From an uncultured Bacteroides sp. (GTDB taxonomy: Bacteria > Bacteroidota > Bacteroidia > Bacteroidales > Bacteroidaceae), in assembly GCA_900766005.1 (NCBI GenBank), contig CAAFTU010000023.1, positions 1 through 64,000 of the forward strand: a stretch of DNA of 64,000 nt. The letters run 5' to 3'. Both the position numbers and the translations under genes were made by a program. The notes beneath the pieces were generated by a model, which worked only from the letters and a program-made list of their open reading frames with translations, searched no databases and had not been told where the DNA came from. Shown piece after piece: positions 38,601 through 47,632 of this stretch. The first letter of the stretch is position 1; each line of letters begins with the position of its first letter.

Positions 38601-38710
38601 CCACGACTTCAACCCAGCCGAAACAAACGACACCAAACCACGACTCCAACCTTTCGAAGCAATCCTCTCCCATCCACGACTCCGACTCAGCCGAAACAAA
38701 CAACTCCCCC
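38601..38710. repeat. Three degenerate 36-37-base tandem repeats
   Basis: Units begin at 38601, 38638 and 38674, each opening with CCACGACT; units 1 and 3 also share CAGCCGAAACAAAC. The array lies downstream of a terminator and upstream of a promoter, outside any gene. Purpose unknown. Confidence 0.65.
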
Positions 38711-38797
38711 TACTCCAAGAGAGAGAAAAATGCAGCTTTCTCTGAGAAAAGTGGAAGAAAGGAGGTTTTCTGAGCCCGAGAAGCAAAGTTTTTTCGT

Positions 38798-38805
38798 TAT
38801 TTTTG
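38798..38805 (+). promoter_or_regulatory. -7 element of the WG-repeat lipoprotein gene
   Basis: TATTTTTG matches TAnnTTTG, 25 bases before the ATG at 38830. This places the transcription start near 38812 and rules out the upstream TTG at 38803 as translation start. Confidence 0.5.
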
Positions 38806-38829
38806 CAGGTGATTGTGAAGACGATTGGG

Positions 38830-40401
38830 ATGAAAAAAGGATTACGGGAAATTACGAGAAAAAAACTGATATATAGCGTCGCAGCGGTCTTGCTGGCTGC
38901 TTGCGGCGGAACGGGAACGCAGAACGGGGAACGGATGGTGGCGGACGGACAAACGATGCTGCCGCCACAGCCTGTGCTGAACCGGCCGTTTGCCCGACTG
39001 GGGGTCTTTTTTGAGGAGGTGACATTCGCGCAGGATTCGCTGCACGGCCCTGTCTTGCTGATTGACCGCCAGGGGAAGACGCTGAAATGTATGGATGCGG
39101 ACGGCAGAGCCGGTGTGGCCTGGGTGCATAATTTTTCCGACGGAAGGGCGCTCTTCGGCAACCGGAACGGGCAGTTTGGCTATCTGAATACGAAGGGGGA
39201 GGTGGAGATTCCGCCTGTCTTCGACGAGGCGTATGACTTCTGCGAGGGGCTGGCGCTGACGGGCAACCTGGATGCAAAGGGAAAGATGTGCTACCGGCTG
39301 ATCGGGACGGACGGACGGAGACTGAAGACGGTGCTCCCGTCATCGGCCTTGCTGGACAGTGAGGTGGGCAACGGATTGCTGGCGTTTACGGATGTGAGCA
39401 ACGGCCGCTGCGGCTATGTGGATGTGAAGGACCACGGGGTGCTGTGGATGCCCGACAGTGTGCTGACACCGACGCGCTTCCGTTACGGGGCGGCGGTGGT
39501 GTTCACGCGAAACGGGGTGGCGCTGACGGACCGGAACGGACGGTTGACGGAGTTGCCGGGAGCAACGGATGCGGTGGTGACCGGGACGGACCGGGTGGCG
39601 CTGCGCACAGACCGGGGCTGGCTGTTGGCTGACTTCGGAGGCCGGATGCTGGAACGGCAGCCTGCTGGCGGGGTGAAGATTGACTCTACGGCGTTGCGAC
39701 TGGTGCCGCAGCTGTTTTATAGGGAACCGATACGGGAGTCTGAGGCTAATGAAAAGGCGGTCTCCAAGGAGGCGGGAGTCTTGAAGGAGAATGCGGAGAA
39801 AGGTACTTGCACGGTGGACCGGGAAGCTTGGAAACGCATCGGAAAGCAGAACCCGTTTTATGAGGAGGCGCGCAAGGTGGTGTCGGGCAAGCTGACGGAA
39901 ACGGATGCGGAGAACCGACGGATGATTCTGAACTATGTGGAGAAGCTGCGGACTTCGTACACAACCAAGGACATGGACTTTCTGTCGCAGGTGTTCAGTG
40001 ACAAGGCGCTGATCATCGTGGGCAAGGTGGTGCGTCAGGCTCCGCGCACGGACGGCACGCTGCTGCCTGAGAAGTATGTGGAGTATAACGTGAAGAGTAA
40101 GCGGGCGTATCTGAGCAAGCTGCAGATGCTGTTCCGGCTGAACAAGGAGATTGAGTTGGATTTCAGCAACTTCCGCATCATGCGGCATCCCACCCGACGG
40201 GATATCTACGGGGTGACGCTGCGGCAGAAGTACCGCTCGGACGCGTATGCTGACGACGGTTATCTGTTTCTGCTGTGGGATTTTTCTAATCCGAAGGCGC
40301 CGCTGATTCATGTGCGCACGTGGCAACCTGCCTGGATTGACAAGCAGACGCCGCTGCCGCCGGAGGAGGTGTTCCACATCCGGAACTTCAATCTGCAGTA
40401 G
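38830..40401 (+). CDS. WG-repeat lipoprotein with a C-terminal NTF2-like domain
   Basis: 523 residues from ATG at 38830 (an upstream TTG at 38803 would sit inside the promoter). Lipoprotein signal with lipobox LLAAC. The N-terminal 250 residues hold WG-type repeats (GYLNTKGEVEIPPVFDEAYDFCEGL in split form, CGYVDVKDHGVLW), which form beta-propeller-like or solenoid folds. The C-terminal 150 residues (LRTSYTTKDMDFLSQVFSD, LFLLWDFSNPKAPLIHVRTWQP) look like an NTF2-like domain seen in Bacteroidota secreted proteins. Function unknown; probably a periplasmic or surface binding protein. It is followed after 53 bases by the PEGA-like gene. Confidence 0.78.
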   Translation: MKKGLREITRKKLIYSVAAVLLAACGGTGTQNGERMVADGQTMLPPQPVLNRPFARLGVFFEEVTFAQDSLHGPVLLIDRQGKTLKCMDADGRAGVAWVHNFSDGRALFGNRNGQFGYLNTKGEVEIPPVFDEAYDFCEGLALTGNLDAKGKMCYRLIGTDGRRLKTVLPSSALLDSEVGNGLLAFTDVSNGRCGYVDVKDHGVLWMPDSVLTPTRFRYGAAVVFTRNGVALTDRNGRLTELPGATDAVVTGTDRVALRTDRGWLLADFGGRMLERQPAGGVKIDSTALRLVPQLFYREPIRESEANEKAVSKEAGVLKENAEKGTCTVDREAWKRIGKQNPFYEEARKVVSGKLTETDAENRRMILNYVEKLRTSYTTKDMDFLSQVFSDKALIIVGKVVRQAPRTDGTLLPEKYVEYNVKSKRAYLSKLQMLFRLNKEIELDFSNFRIMRHPTRRDIYGVTLRQKYRSDAYADDGYLFLLWDFSNPKAPLIHVRTWQPAWIDKQTPLPPEEVFHIRNFNLQ

Positions 40402-40454
40402 GCTGCTGGCGGATGGAAACAAGGAGATGAGATAAACGACCTAAAGAAATAGAC

Positions 40455-41459
40455 ATGAAAATGATACTGAATAGAGATAAACAAACTTTGCCATGCTGTG
40501 TACGCTGGGCCTGCACGGCTCTCCTGCTGGGCATGAGCGTGCTGCTCCGGGCGCAGGAATTTACCGTGCAGCAGTTCAGGCCACTGCCCAATGACATCAG
40601 TGCGTTTGTGAACCCGGTGAAGGACTTGAACGATGAAGCGTGTGCGCTGCTCAAGATTGTGGGCAGTCCGGACTTTGTGTTCACCACGCCGCTGGGCATC
40701 GTGCAGCAACGGGCGGAGGTGGGTGAAACGTGGGTGTATGTGCCTGCGGGAACGATTCAGCTCACCATCAAGCATCCCCGATGGGGCATCTTGCGCGACT
40801 ACCGTTTTCCGGTGGCATTAGAGGCCCGGCTGACGTACGAATTAGTGCTGCAGCATGAGGTGCCGCTGCCTGAACGGGTGATGCCTCCCCTACCCGAGCA
40901 AGCCACGGGACCGGCTGTCTGTGCGCTGATGCCACCGCTGCAGTTAGAGGTCCCGGCTCCCCGACGCATCCGTCGCCCGAGGGAACCTTGGAAACGGTTG
41001 GTGCTGGCGGATGCGGGTATTGGCAAGGATTTGACAGGGGGTGTGAGGTTAGTACTGATGCGCCGTCACGGGGCGTTTGTGCATGTGATGAGCAACTTCC
41101 GCTTTTCTTCGGCTTCCAGCGGCATGGAATGTGACCGAAACGGGATGCCGGTGGACGGCAGTATCCCGCCGTACTACACGGGACGGGTGGAGAAATCGTA
41201 CTATGCCGTTACGGCGGGCGGCATTCACCGTCTGATAGGCAATTGGTGTGTGTATGAGGGGGTCGGATATGGCAGCCGCACGGTGATGTGGGAAACGGAT
41301 GAGGGGGCGAAGGTGCGCAACCGCGATTATTCGACGAAAGGAATCACGGCGGAAGCGGGCGTGTTGCTGCGTCTGCGCCGCTGGGCAGTTGCTGCCGGTG
41401 CGGTGACCACGAACGGTTCGTACTGGAGTTTCAACGTGGGAGCCGGCGTTTGCTTCTAA
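40455..41459 (+). CDS. Secreted protein with a PEGA-like domain and a beta-rich C-terminus
   Basis: A 334-residue exported protein of no family I can name firmly. A signal peptide (about 15-35, ending LLRAQE) is followed by a PEGA-like beta domain (ALLKIVGSPDFVFTTPLGI, VYVPAGTIQLTIKHPRWG). A proline-rich linker (about 138-180) leads to a C-terminal 150 residues with alternating aromatic strands ending FNVGAGVCF, like a small outer-membrane barrel. In Bacteroidota such proteins often accompany WG-repeat proteins. It probably shares a transcript with the WG-repeat gene upstream. A purine-only tract follows it (41479-41579). Confidence 0.65.
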   Translation: MKMILNRDKQTLPCCVRWACTALLLGMSVLLRAQEFTVQQFRPLPNDISAFVNPVKDLNDEACALLKIVGSPDFVFTTPLGIVQQRAEVGETWVYVPAGTIQLTIKHPRWGILRDYRFPVALEARLTYELVLQHEVPLPERVMPPLPEQATGPAVCALMPPLQLEVPAPRRIRRPREPWKRLVLADAGIGKDLTGGVRLVLMRRHGAFVHVMSNFRFSSASSGMECDRNGMPVDGSIPPYYTGRVEKSYYAVTAGGIHRLIGNWCVYEGVGYGSRTVMWETDEGAKVRNRDYSTKGITAEAGVLLRLRRWAVAAGAVTTNGSYWSFNVGAGVCF

Positions 41460-41478
41460 CTCTTTTCTTTCTCCGAAA

Positions 41479-41579
41479 CGGAAGACAGAGTAGAGGAAGA
41501 GAAAGAAAAGAGAGGAAGAGAAGAAAAGAAAAAGGACAAAGAAATAAGAGAAAAATGAAATAAAAAGGGAGGAGAAAAT
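41479..41579 (+). repeat. Roughly 100-base purine tract
   Basis: Between the PEGA-like and the Fn3/LRR gene the plus strand is almost only A and G (such as agaggaagagaaagaaaag), with a handful of pyrimidines. Possibly a triplex-prone or slippage-prone spacer; its end provides ribosome-binding AG-rich sequence for the gene at 41604. Confidence 0.6.
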
Positions 41580-41603
41580 CCTTCCTCTAAATAATAAGAC
41601 GAA

Positions 41604-43256
41604 ATGATGAATCAGTCAGTAAGAAGTTTTTTGAGACAGGGGCTGACAAAGCTTCTCCCCTGCCTGATGGTGCTCACGGGGTGTGAATCGGAGAATCTGC
41701 CGGATAACCCGGCTCCGGAAATTGTGCTGAATGAGGCTCAGGACATTACCCGCAACTCGGCCCGGCTGAGCGGCAGCGTGACGCTGCTGTCTGAACAGAG
41801 CTACACGGACCGCTGTCTGTTCCGCTACGGCACAACGCGTGAAAGTCTGGAACGGACGGAGGAACCAACTCCGGCTGAGGAACAGGAGCAGGTTTCTTCT
41901 ACCCTGGAGGGGCTGAAACCGGGCACTACGTATTACTTCTGCCTGGAGGCTGGGAATGAGCGATATAGGCGCCAGAGCGTGGTGCGGAGCTTCACGACGC
42001 TGCCCAATGACCCGCCGCGCATCGGCACGATCACGTTCTGGGGGCAGGGACCGATCAGCATTCTGCTGCAGTGCAGCCTGACGGACGACGGAGGGGATCC
42101 CGTGACGGCGGTGGGCTTCCGCTACACGGCAAAAGGAGGTGAGCCTCAGGAGGCCAAGGCGGAACTGACGGAGGATCGGCAGTGGCAGCTGCGACTGAGT
42201 CCGCTGGAGATGAACCGGGACTACACGGTGGAGGCGTTTGCCGAAAACTGCAACGGACGGACCTACAGCGAGCCGTATGCGTTTAAGACGAGTGATGCGG
42301 TGATGCTGGTGAAACCGGGTACGCTGCCGGCTGTCATCGGGGAAGAGGATATAGACCGGTTTACCGAACTGAGCATTCTGTCGCCGATGAACGGCACGGA
42401 TTTCCGCTTCCTGCGAAAGATGTGCGGAAAGGATCATTTAGGCAAACCTACCCGCGGCAAGTTGCAACGGATAAATCTGACAAACAGTGAGATTGTGGAG
42501 GGAGGACTGGCGTATGACGAGTCGCACTTCACGGAAAGGCATGTCGTGGGGCAAGGGATGTTTGCCAACCTGCCGCAACTGCAAGAAATCAATCTGCCGG
42601 AGAAGACGCGCCTCATCGGGCAGGATGCATTCCGCAACTGCAGTTCGCTGACGCGCATCTCCATACCGGCTGCGACCGAACAGCTGATTCCCTCGCGGGG
42701 GTGCAGCAGTCTGCAACGGGTGGATATCACTCCGGGCAACAAGCAGTATCAGAGTGTGGACGGGGTGGTGTACAACGGCAGCGGGGAGGCGTTAGTGTGG
42801 TGGCCTGAGGGACTGAAACGGGAGACGATTACTTTCTCGCCTACCTTGAAAGCCATTGAAGAACGGGCGCTGCAGCAGTGCAGGGTGCGACACATCGTGC
42901 TGCCGAACTCGCTGGAACGCATCGGCAACTTGGCTTTCTACGGGTCGGAAATGGAATCGGTGAAGTTGCCCGACCACTTGGAAACGCTGGCTCCGGGGGT
43001 GTTTCAATCGTGCAAGAACCTGAAGGAGATGACGCTGGGAAGCAACTGCAAACTGCTGTCGGAGTTCTGTCTGGACGGCTGCGAGCTGCAGCATCTGTAT
43101 GTGAATGCGGAGATTCCGCCTGCATGCGAACCGAAAGCTTTCGGTGATGAGTCGAAACTCTTCGCTACCTGCATCGTGCATGTGCCTGCCCAGCGACTGA
43201 CGGCTTACCGCAGCCATGCGTTCTGGAAGCAGTTTCAGTTTATTCAAGGAAAGTAG
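41604..43256 (+). CDS. Lipoprotein with fibronectin-III-like and BspA leucine-rich repeat domains
   Basis: 550 residues. Signal peptide with lipobox VLTGC. Two fibronectin type III-like domains (about 38-130, with SARLSGSVTL and LKPGTTYYFCLEAGN; and about 135-230, with FGYR-like VGFRYTAKGG) are followed by BspA-type LRR_5 repeats (about 300-520: LIGQDAFRNCSSLTRISIP, IGNLAFYGSEMESVKLP, LAPGVFQSCKNLKEMTL). Expected on the cell surface, in binding host or microbial ligands. The LRR part is related to that in the M64 fusion protein. Its last 17 bases overlap the 3' end of the kinase gene on the other strand. Confidence 0.85.
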   Translation: MMNQSVRSFLRQGLTKLLPCLMVLTGCESENLPDNPAPEIVLNEAQDITRNSARLSGSVTLLSEQSYTDRCLFRYGTTRESLERTEEPTPAEEQEQVSSTLEGLKPGTTYYFCLEAGNERYRRQSVVRSFTTLPNDPPRIGTITFWGQGPISILLQCSLTDDGGDPVTAVGFRYTAKGGEPQEAKAELTEDRQWQLRLSPLEMNRDYTVEAFAENCNGRTYSEPYAFKTSDAVMLVKPGTLPAVIGEEDIDRFTELSILSPMNGTDFRFLRKMCGKDHLGKPTRGKLQRINLTNSEIVEGGLAYDESHFTERHVVGQGMFANLPQLQEINLPEKTRLIGQDAFRNCSSLTRISIPAATEQLIPSRGCSSLQRVDITPGNKQYQSVDGVVYNGSGEALVWWPEGLKRETITFSPTLKAIEERALQQCRVRHIVLPNSLERIGNLAFYGSEMESVKLPDHLETLAPGVFQSCKNLKEMTLGSNCKLLSEFCLDGCELQHLYVNAEIPPACEPKAFGDESKLFATCIVHVPAQRLTAYRSHAFWKQFQFIQGK

Positions 43257-44496
43257 GAGAAAAAAGCAGCTGACGACGAACTTCCCGGAGAATGTGGGTG
43301 GCCGACTGCTGCACTGCCGCCCAACGATGACGATAGCCGGGAGTGTGGCGCATTTCGGGCAAAGGATAGGACAGGTTCAAGGTATGCTGCAGACGCTGCA
43401 TCACCTGCAGACTGTCGGCCTGCCAGGCTGCTTCACTCCGCAACGCTTCGCCAGCCTGCAAAAGACGGTTGCGCTCGCTTGCCAACAGACGGGCACAGCG
43501 TTCGCTCCCCACCCTACTCTCCACGGCCGGATTTGTCTGTCCGGTGGCCAGCGGCTGGGATACAGAATTTGCTGTCTGCTCAACGGACAACTGTTCGGGC
43601 TGGAAACGGACCACACCGGCAAGCAGCAACAGGGAAGCGGCTCCCACGAGAAGGGTACCTCCCACCCGACGCATCATGCGGTGACTACGGGCTTTACGTA
43701 CGGCTTCGGCCACATCACTTGCCGAGGCATACCGCTGCTGCGGATGTACCCGTGTGCAACGCTGCGCCACGGACGCCAGCGATGCGTCATTCAGCACCTC
43801 GGCCATTTCCCCGAGTATCACGCCCAAGGAGAATATATCGGCACGCAGATCAACTGCCTCTCCCGCCTTCAGCACTTCCGGAGCCACATAGCAGCGCGTA
43901 CCTGCGGGTATCTTCAGCACATCGAAATCGTCTGCATCCGACAGGCCGAAGTCAATCAGTTTCACATTATTGCCATTGAAGGTCACCAGGATGTTCTCGG
44001 GTTTCAGGTCGCGGTGAATGACCTGCCGGGTGTGCATGTAGCTTAAAGCATCACACAATTCGCCTATCAGTTTATCTGCCAGCGGACGGGTGAGCAGTCC
44101 CCGGTCTATCCACTCGCGCAGACTGATGCCGTCGACATACTCCAGGAGGATGCAGTGACCCAGTTCGGGCAGCTGCTCCCACCCCAGCGTGCGGCAGATG
44201 TGGGGATGCTCCAGCGGATATCCGATGCTGAACTCCTTGTGCAAGGCCTGCTCATAGAAAGGATTGCCCACAAAAGAGGGCTTCAGTGCCTTGAGCACCA
44301 CCAGCCGTCCGAAGCGGCGGCAACGGTAGAGGCGGCTGAATCCTTCAGGCGAAACATAGATTTCCTGCAGTCCGCCGAAAGCATCGGCAGACGAAGCATC
44401 GGCTGATGAACCACAGCCACCTGCTGCAGACGTACCGCCGAAAACATCGGCAGCATCAGAATCCCCTAAAAAGCCTGAAGAATTTACTTTAGTCAT
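43240..44496 (-). CDS. Hanks-type Ser/Thr protein kinase with a single membrane segment
   Basis: 418 residues. A low-complexity Ser/Asp/Ala/Gly N-terminus (11-42) precedes a kinase domain: Lys69 in VVLKAL, HRDLKPEN at 161-168 with catalytic Asp163, DFG at 182-184, APE at 205-207. The glycine loop is poor (SPEGFSRLY). A membrane helix lies near 276-297, and the last 120 residues are outside and helical. A signal-transducing kinase at the inner membrane; its substrate is unknown. It follows a regulator-like gene by 74 bases on the same strand and converges on the Fn3/LRR gene with a 17-base overlap. Inference: it may respond to or regulate the neighbouring surface proteins. Confidence 0.88.
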   Translation of the reverse strand: MTKVNSSGFLGDSDAADVFGGTSAAGGCGSSADASSADAFGGLQEIYVSPEGFSRLYRCRRFGRLVVLKALKPSFVGNPFYEQALHKEFSIGYPLEHPHICRTLGWEQLPELGHCILLEYVDGISLREWIDRGLLTRPLADKLIGELCDALSYMHTRQVIHRDLKPENILVTFNGNNVKLIDFGLSDADDFDVLKIPAGTRCYVAPEVLKAGEAVDLRADIFSLGVILGEMAEVLNDASLASVAQRCTRVHPQQRYASASDVAEAVRKARSHRMMRRVGGTLLVGAASLLLLAGVVRFQPEQLSVEQTANSVSQPLATGQTNPAVESRVGSERCARLLASERNRLLQAGEALRSEAAWQADSLQVMQRLQHTLNLSYPLPEMRHTPGYRHRWAAVQQSATHILREVRRQLLFSPTFLE

Positions 44497-44570
44497 AACA
44501 GATAAAATTTTTCCAATTCAGATGCCCCACAGGTCGGCCCGGCCGTAGCTGCAGCATCCTTCATTCTCTC

Positions 44571-45164
44571 TCACAAACAGCGGCATTCGGGATCCACTAC
44601 ATTCAAGAGCGTCAGCCCTCCGTCGCGCCCTGCCATGAAAGCCCCCATCCGCTCACCGAGGCGGACCACGCACGGCAGATACAGCGGCTTGCCCTTGTAG
44701 AAGCAGGCTACCTCAAAACGGTCGCCCACCTGCAACTGCGATTCGCGCACTTCCACCACCTTAAAACGGTTGTCTCCTTCATAAAAGAGGCGGACATAGC
44801 GATTGGGCGACCAGCCGATCTCTACTGCCTGTCCGGCCTTGAGCTGACTGGAGTACAGCTGCTCGCCACTGAAAAAGGCCGAATGCTGGGAGGCGCGCTC
44901 CATCAGATGGCTATAGAATACATCGTACGACTGAAAGCCGGCATAGCGTGAAAGCACGTCGAGCGTGTAGGCACGCGGCGTATGCGTATCGTTGACATAC
45001 CCCCACAAACGCTTGAGGGTAGACGATGAAAGGCGTCCCCATCCTTCATTACTTATCTGAGTGGAAAACTCCACAAAATCAGTCGGTGAACACAACGATC
45101 GGCCGTATTTCTGCTCCACCAGCATCTGCAACTCTGCTAAAATCTCGGGTTTATATCTATTCAT
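44571..45164 (-). CDS. Putative cytoplasmic regulator upstream of the kinase
   Basis: 197 residues from ATG at 45164 (MNRYKPEIL). A longer frame from 45215 would run through a -7 promoter element, so I reject that start. The N-terminal 90 residues are helical and look like a DNA-binding domain common in Bacteroides (LVEQKYGRSLCSPTDF, SSTLKRLWGYV, TLDVLSRYAGFQSYDVF). The C-terminal half is beta-rich with a possible barrel (RLFYEGDNRFKVVEVRESQL). No named family comes to mind. It sits 74 bases before the kinase gene, so both are probably co-transcribed, and it could be the kinase's output regulator. Confidence 0.68.
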   Translation of the reverse strand: MNRYKPEILAELQMLVEQKYGRSLCSPTDFVEFSTQISNEGWGRLSSSTLKRLWGYVNDTHTPRAYTLDVLSRYAGFQSYDVFYSHLMERASQHSAFFSGEQLYSSQLKAGQAVEIGWSPNRYVRLFYEGDNRFKVVEVRESQLQVGDRFEVACFYKGKPLYLPCVVRLGERMGAFMAGRDGGLTLLNVVDPECRCL

Positions 45165-45193
45165 TTTTTTAAATCCATGATTTCTACAAATGA

Positions 45194-45201
45194 CAAAGAT
45201 A
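45194..45201 (-). promoter_or_regulatory. -7 element of the regulator-kinase operon
   Basis: The minus strand reads TATCTTTG (TAnnTTTG), 30 bases before the ATG at 45164. A TTTTG stretch at 45213-45217 is closer than the usual -33 distance. Confidence 0.5.
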
Positions 45202-45223
45202 CGACAAAAACACAAAATTATTG

Positions 45224-45231
45224 TATATTTG
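45224..45231 (+). promoter_or_regulatory. Possible divergent -7 element for the S9 peptidase gene
   Basis: The plus strand reads TATATTTG, a TAnnTTTG match only 23 bases from the opposite-facing element. It would give the S9 peptidase mRNA a leader of about 165 bases. The spacing and missing -33 make it uncertain. Confidence 0.35.
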
Positions 45232-45404
45232 CCCTAAATTCCTGCCTGTATGCGGAATTCAGCACAGACATAAAATGTAATATCTGGCGCATGAATGTGA
45301 GAATATATTATCATAAACGTGAGGATTAATTGTCATATTTATATGCGAATAAGCAATCATGAATGTGCGGAAAGAAAAATGAGTATTAGTAATCTATTAT
45401 TTTT

Positions 45405-47627
45405 ATGAAACAAGCAAATTTATTGATGATGTCAACAGCTATGTTGCTGGCTTCCTGCGGCGCACCGAAGAATGCGGGGGAAGCGGACCAGGTGCTTATC
45501 GAGAAATCGAACCTCCAGCTGGAAGGGAAACGGATGACTCCGGAAGCGCTTTGGGCGATGGGACGCATCGGGGGACTGGATGTGTCGCCCGACGGCAAGC
45601 GGATTGTGTACACGGTGGCGTACTACAGCGTGAAGGAGAACAAGAGTAACCGCGAGGTGTTTGTGATGAACGCCGACGGAACGGACAACCGCCAGATTAC
45701 GCACACCCCCTATCAGGAGAATGAGGTGCGCTGGGTGAAGGGCGGCACGAAGCTGGCTTTCCTGAGCAACGACGACGGCAGCAACCAACTGTATGAGATG
45801 AATCCGGACGGAACAGACCGCCGCAAGGTGACTGCCTATGACGGGGACATCGAAGGATATTCTATCTCGCCGGACGGCAAGAAACTGCTCTTTATCGCAC
45901 AGGTGAAGACGAAGGAGAGCACAGCGGACAAGCATCCCGACCTGCCGAAATCGACGGGTATCATCGTGACGGACCTGATGTACAAGCACTGGGACGAATG
46001 GGTGACAACGGCTCCGCATCCGTTTGTGGCCGACCTGAGTGACAACGGACTGAGCAACGTGAAGGATATTCTTGAGGGTCTGCCGTATGAGAGCCCGATG
46101 AAGCCGTTTGGCGGCATCGAACAGCTGGCATGGAGTCCGGCATCAGACAAGATTGCCTTTACCTGCCGCATGAAAACGGGTCTGGCGTATGCACTGTCTA
46201 CTGACTCGGATATCTATGAATATGACGTGGAGAAAGGCGGCTTCGTGAACCTCTGCAAAGGCAACGTGAAGGAGCAGGCGCAGCAGAAGCCGGGTGCCAA
46301 GGTGAACGAGATGGCGGGTTATGATATCAATCCGCAGTATTCACCCGACGGCAAGTATATCGCTTGGCAGAGTATGGAGCATGACGGCTATGAATCGGAC
46401 TGGAACCGGCTGTGTGTGATGGACCGCGCCACGGGCGAGATGCAGTTTGTGAGCAACCAGTTCCCTTCGAATGTGGACGGCTTCCTGTGGAACAGCGACT
46501 CTAAGCGTATTTTCTTCCACGGGGTGTGGCACGGTGAATCGCATATCTACAGCATCGACTTGACACAGAACAATGCCCTCAGCCAGCTCACGAACGGGGT
46601 GTATGACTATGCTTCGCTGGCTCTCTGCGGCGACGACCTGCTCACTACACGCCACTCTATGAGCGAGGGGGATGAAATCTACCGCATCGAAGGGGGTGCC
46701 AAAGCGCAACTGCCTGCCTGTGTGATCCGCCGCGATGAGTGCACGCCGTGCAGCAGCGATCAGGCAGTACAGCCCATTCTGCCGGTGAAGCAGCTGACTT
46801 TTGAAAACAAGCATCTCTACGACCAAATGGAACGGGGCAAGGTGGAAGGCCGCTGGATGAAGACTACGGACGGCAAACAGATGCTGACGTGGGTAATCTA
46901 TCCGCCGCAGTTTGACCCGAACAAGAAGTACCCTACCCTGCTCTTCTGTGAGGGCGGACCGCAGACTCCGGTGAGCCAGTTCTGGAGCTATCGCTGGAAC
47001 TTCCAGATCATGGCGGCCAACGGCTACATCGTGGTGGCTCCCAACCGCCGTGGTCTGCCGGGATTCGGACAGGAATGGAACGAACAGATCAGCGGTGACT
47101 ACGGTGGCCAGTGTATGCGCGATTACTTCACTGCAATTGACGAGATGGCCAAAGAGCCGTTTGTGGACAAGGACCGCCTGGGCTGTGTAGGTGCCAGCTT
47201 CGGAGGATTCTCGGTGTACTGGCTGGCCGGTCACCACGACAAGCGTTTCAAGGCGTTCATCGCTCACGACGGTATCTTCAACATGGAGATGCAGTATCTG
47301 GAAACGGAAGAGAAGTGGTTTGCCAACTGGGACATGGGCGGCGCTTACTGGGACAAGAAGAATGCGGTGGCTCAACGCACATTTGCCAACTCTCCTCACC
47401 TCTTCGTGGACAAATGGGATACTCCGATTCTCTGCATCCACGGCGAAAAGGACTTCCGCATCCTGGCCAACCAGGCTATGGCAGCTTTCGATGCAGCCAT
47501 CATGCGCGGTGTGCCTGCCGAACTGCTGATTTATCCGGACGAAAATCACTGGGTGCTGAAACCGCAGAACGGTGTGCTGTGGCAACGCACTTTCTTCGAA
47601 TGGCTGGATAAATGGCTGAAGAAGTAA
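45405..47627 (+). CDS. S9-family prolyl oligopeptidase/dipeptidyl peptidase lipoprotein
   Basis: 740 residues. A lipoprotein signal (LLASC, Cys at 18) is followed by a beta-propeller of WD40/TolB-like blades (IGGLDVSPDGKRIVYTV, YSISPDGKKLLFI, PQYSPDGKYIAWQS) and a C-terminal alpha/beta-hydrolase. The catalytic triad is visible: Ser598 in GASFGG, Asp683 in HGEKDFRI, His715 in DENHW. It cleaves short peptides after proline or similar residues, probably in the periplasm, feeding peptide uptake such as the POT-type transporter at 51791-53314 (inference). Upstream spacing and a terminator after it show a single-gene transcript. Confidence 0.93.
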   Translation: MKQANLLMMSTAMLLASCGAPKNAGEADQVLIEKSNLQLEGKRMTPEALWAMGRIGGLDVSPDGKRIVYTVAYYSVKENKSNREVFVMNADGTDNRQITHTPYQENEVRWVKGGTKLAFLSNDDGSNQLYEMNPDGTDRRKVTAYDGDIEGYSISPDGKKLLFIAQVKTKESTADKHPDLPKSTGIIVTDLMYKHWDEWVTTAPHPFVADLSDNGLSNVKDILEGLPYESPMKPFGGIEQLAWSPASDKIAFTCRMKTGLAYALSTDSDIYEYDVEKGGFVNLCKGNVKEQAQQKPGAKVNEMAGYDINPQYSPDGKYIAWQSMEHDGYESDWNRLCVMDRATGEMQFVSNQFPSNVDGFLWNSDSKRIFFHGVWHGESHIYSIDLTQNNALSQLTNGVYDYASLALCGDDLLTTRHSMSEGDEIYRIEGGAKAQLPACVIRRDECTPCSSDQAVQPILPVKQLTFENKHLYDQMERGKVEGRWMKTTDGKQMLTWVIYPPQFDPNKKYPTLLFCEGGPQTPVSQFWSYRWNFQIMAANGYIVVAPNRRGLPGFGQEWNEQISGDYGGQCMRDYFTAIDEMAKEPFVDKDRLGCVGASFGGFSVYWLAGHHDKRFKAFIAHDGIFNMEMQYLETEEKWFANWDMGGAYWDKKNAVAQRTFANSPHLFVDKWDTPILCIHGEKDFRILANQAMAAFDAAIMRGVPAELLIYPDENHWVLKPQNGVLWQRTFFEWLDKWLKK

Positions 47628-47632
47628 AGCTC

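Larger units (their letters stand above)
38456..38829. other. Gene-free stretch with terminator, tandem repeats and promoter
   Basis: About 370 bases. From left to right: a small palindrome (38538-38553, GTTGCCG/CGGCAAC), a terminator (38564-38595), three degenerate 37-base repeats (38601-38710) and a -7 element (38798-38805). Overlapping short frames on both strands have no recognisable content and are treated as chance. Confidence 0.7.

Noticed and set aside
38601..38710. CRISPR array
   Set aside because: The three units are degenerate and contiguous, without unique spacers between identical repeats, and no cas genes are present in the window.
38376..39161. A 261-codon minus-strand frame across the spacer and the WG-repeat gene
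   Set aside because: It spans a terminator, tandem repeats and the 5' part of a lipoprotein gene. Its apparent repeats come from the 37-base DNA repeats.
45165..45215. 17-codon N-terminal extension of the regulator before the kinase
   Set aside because: The extension covers a TATCTTTG -7 promoter element and encodes a Cys/Phe-rich stretch unlike the rest, so the start at 45164 is preferred.
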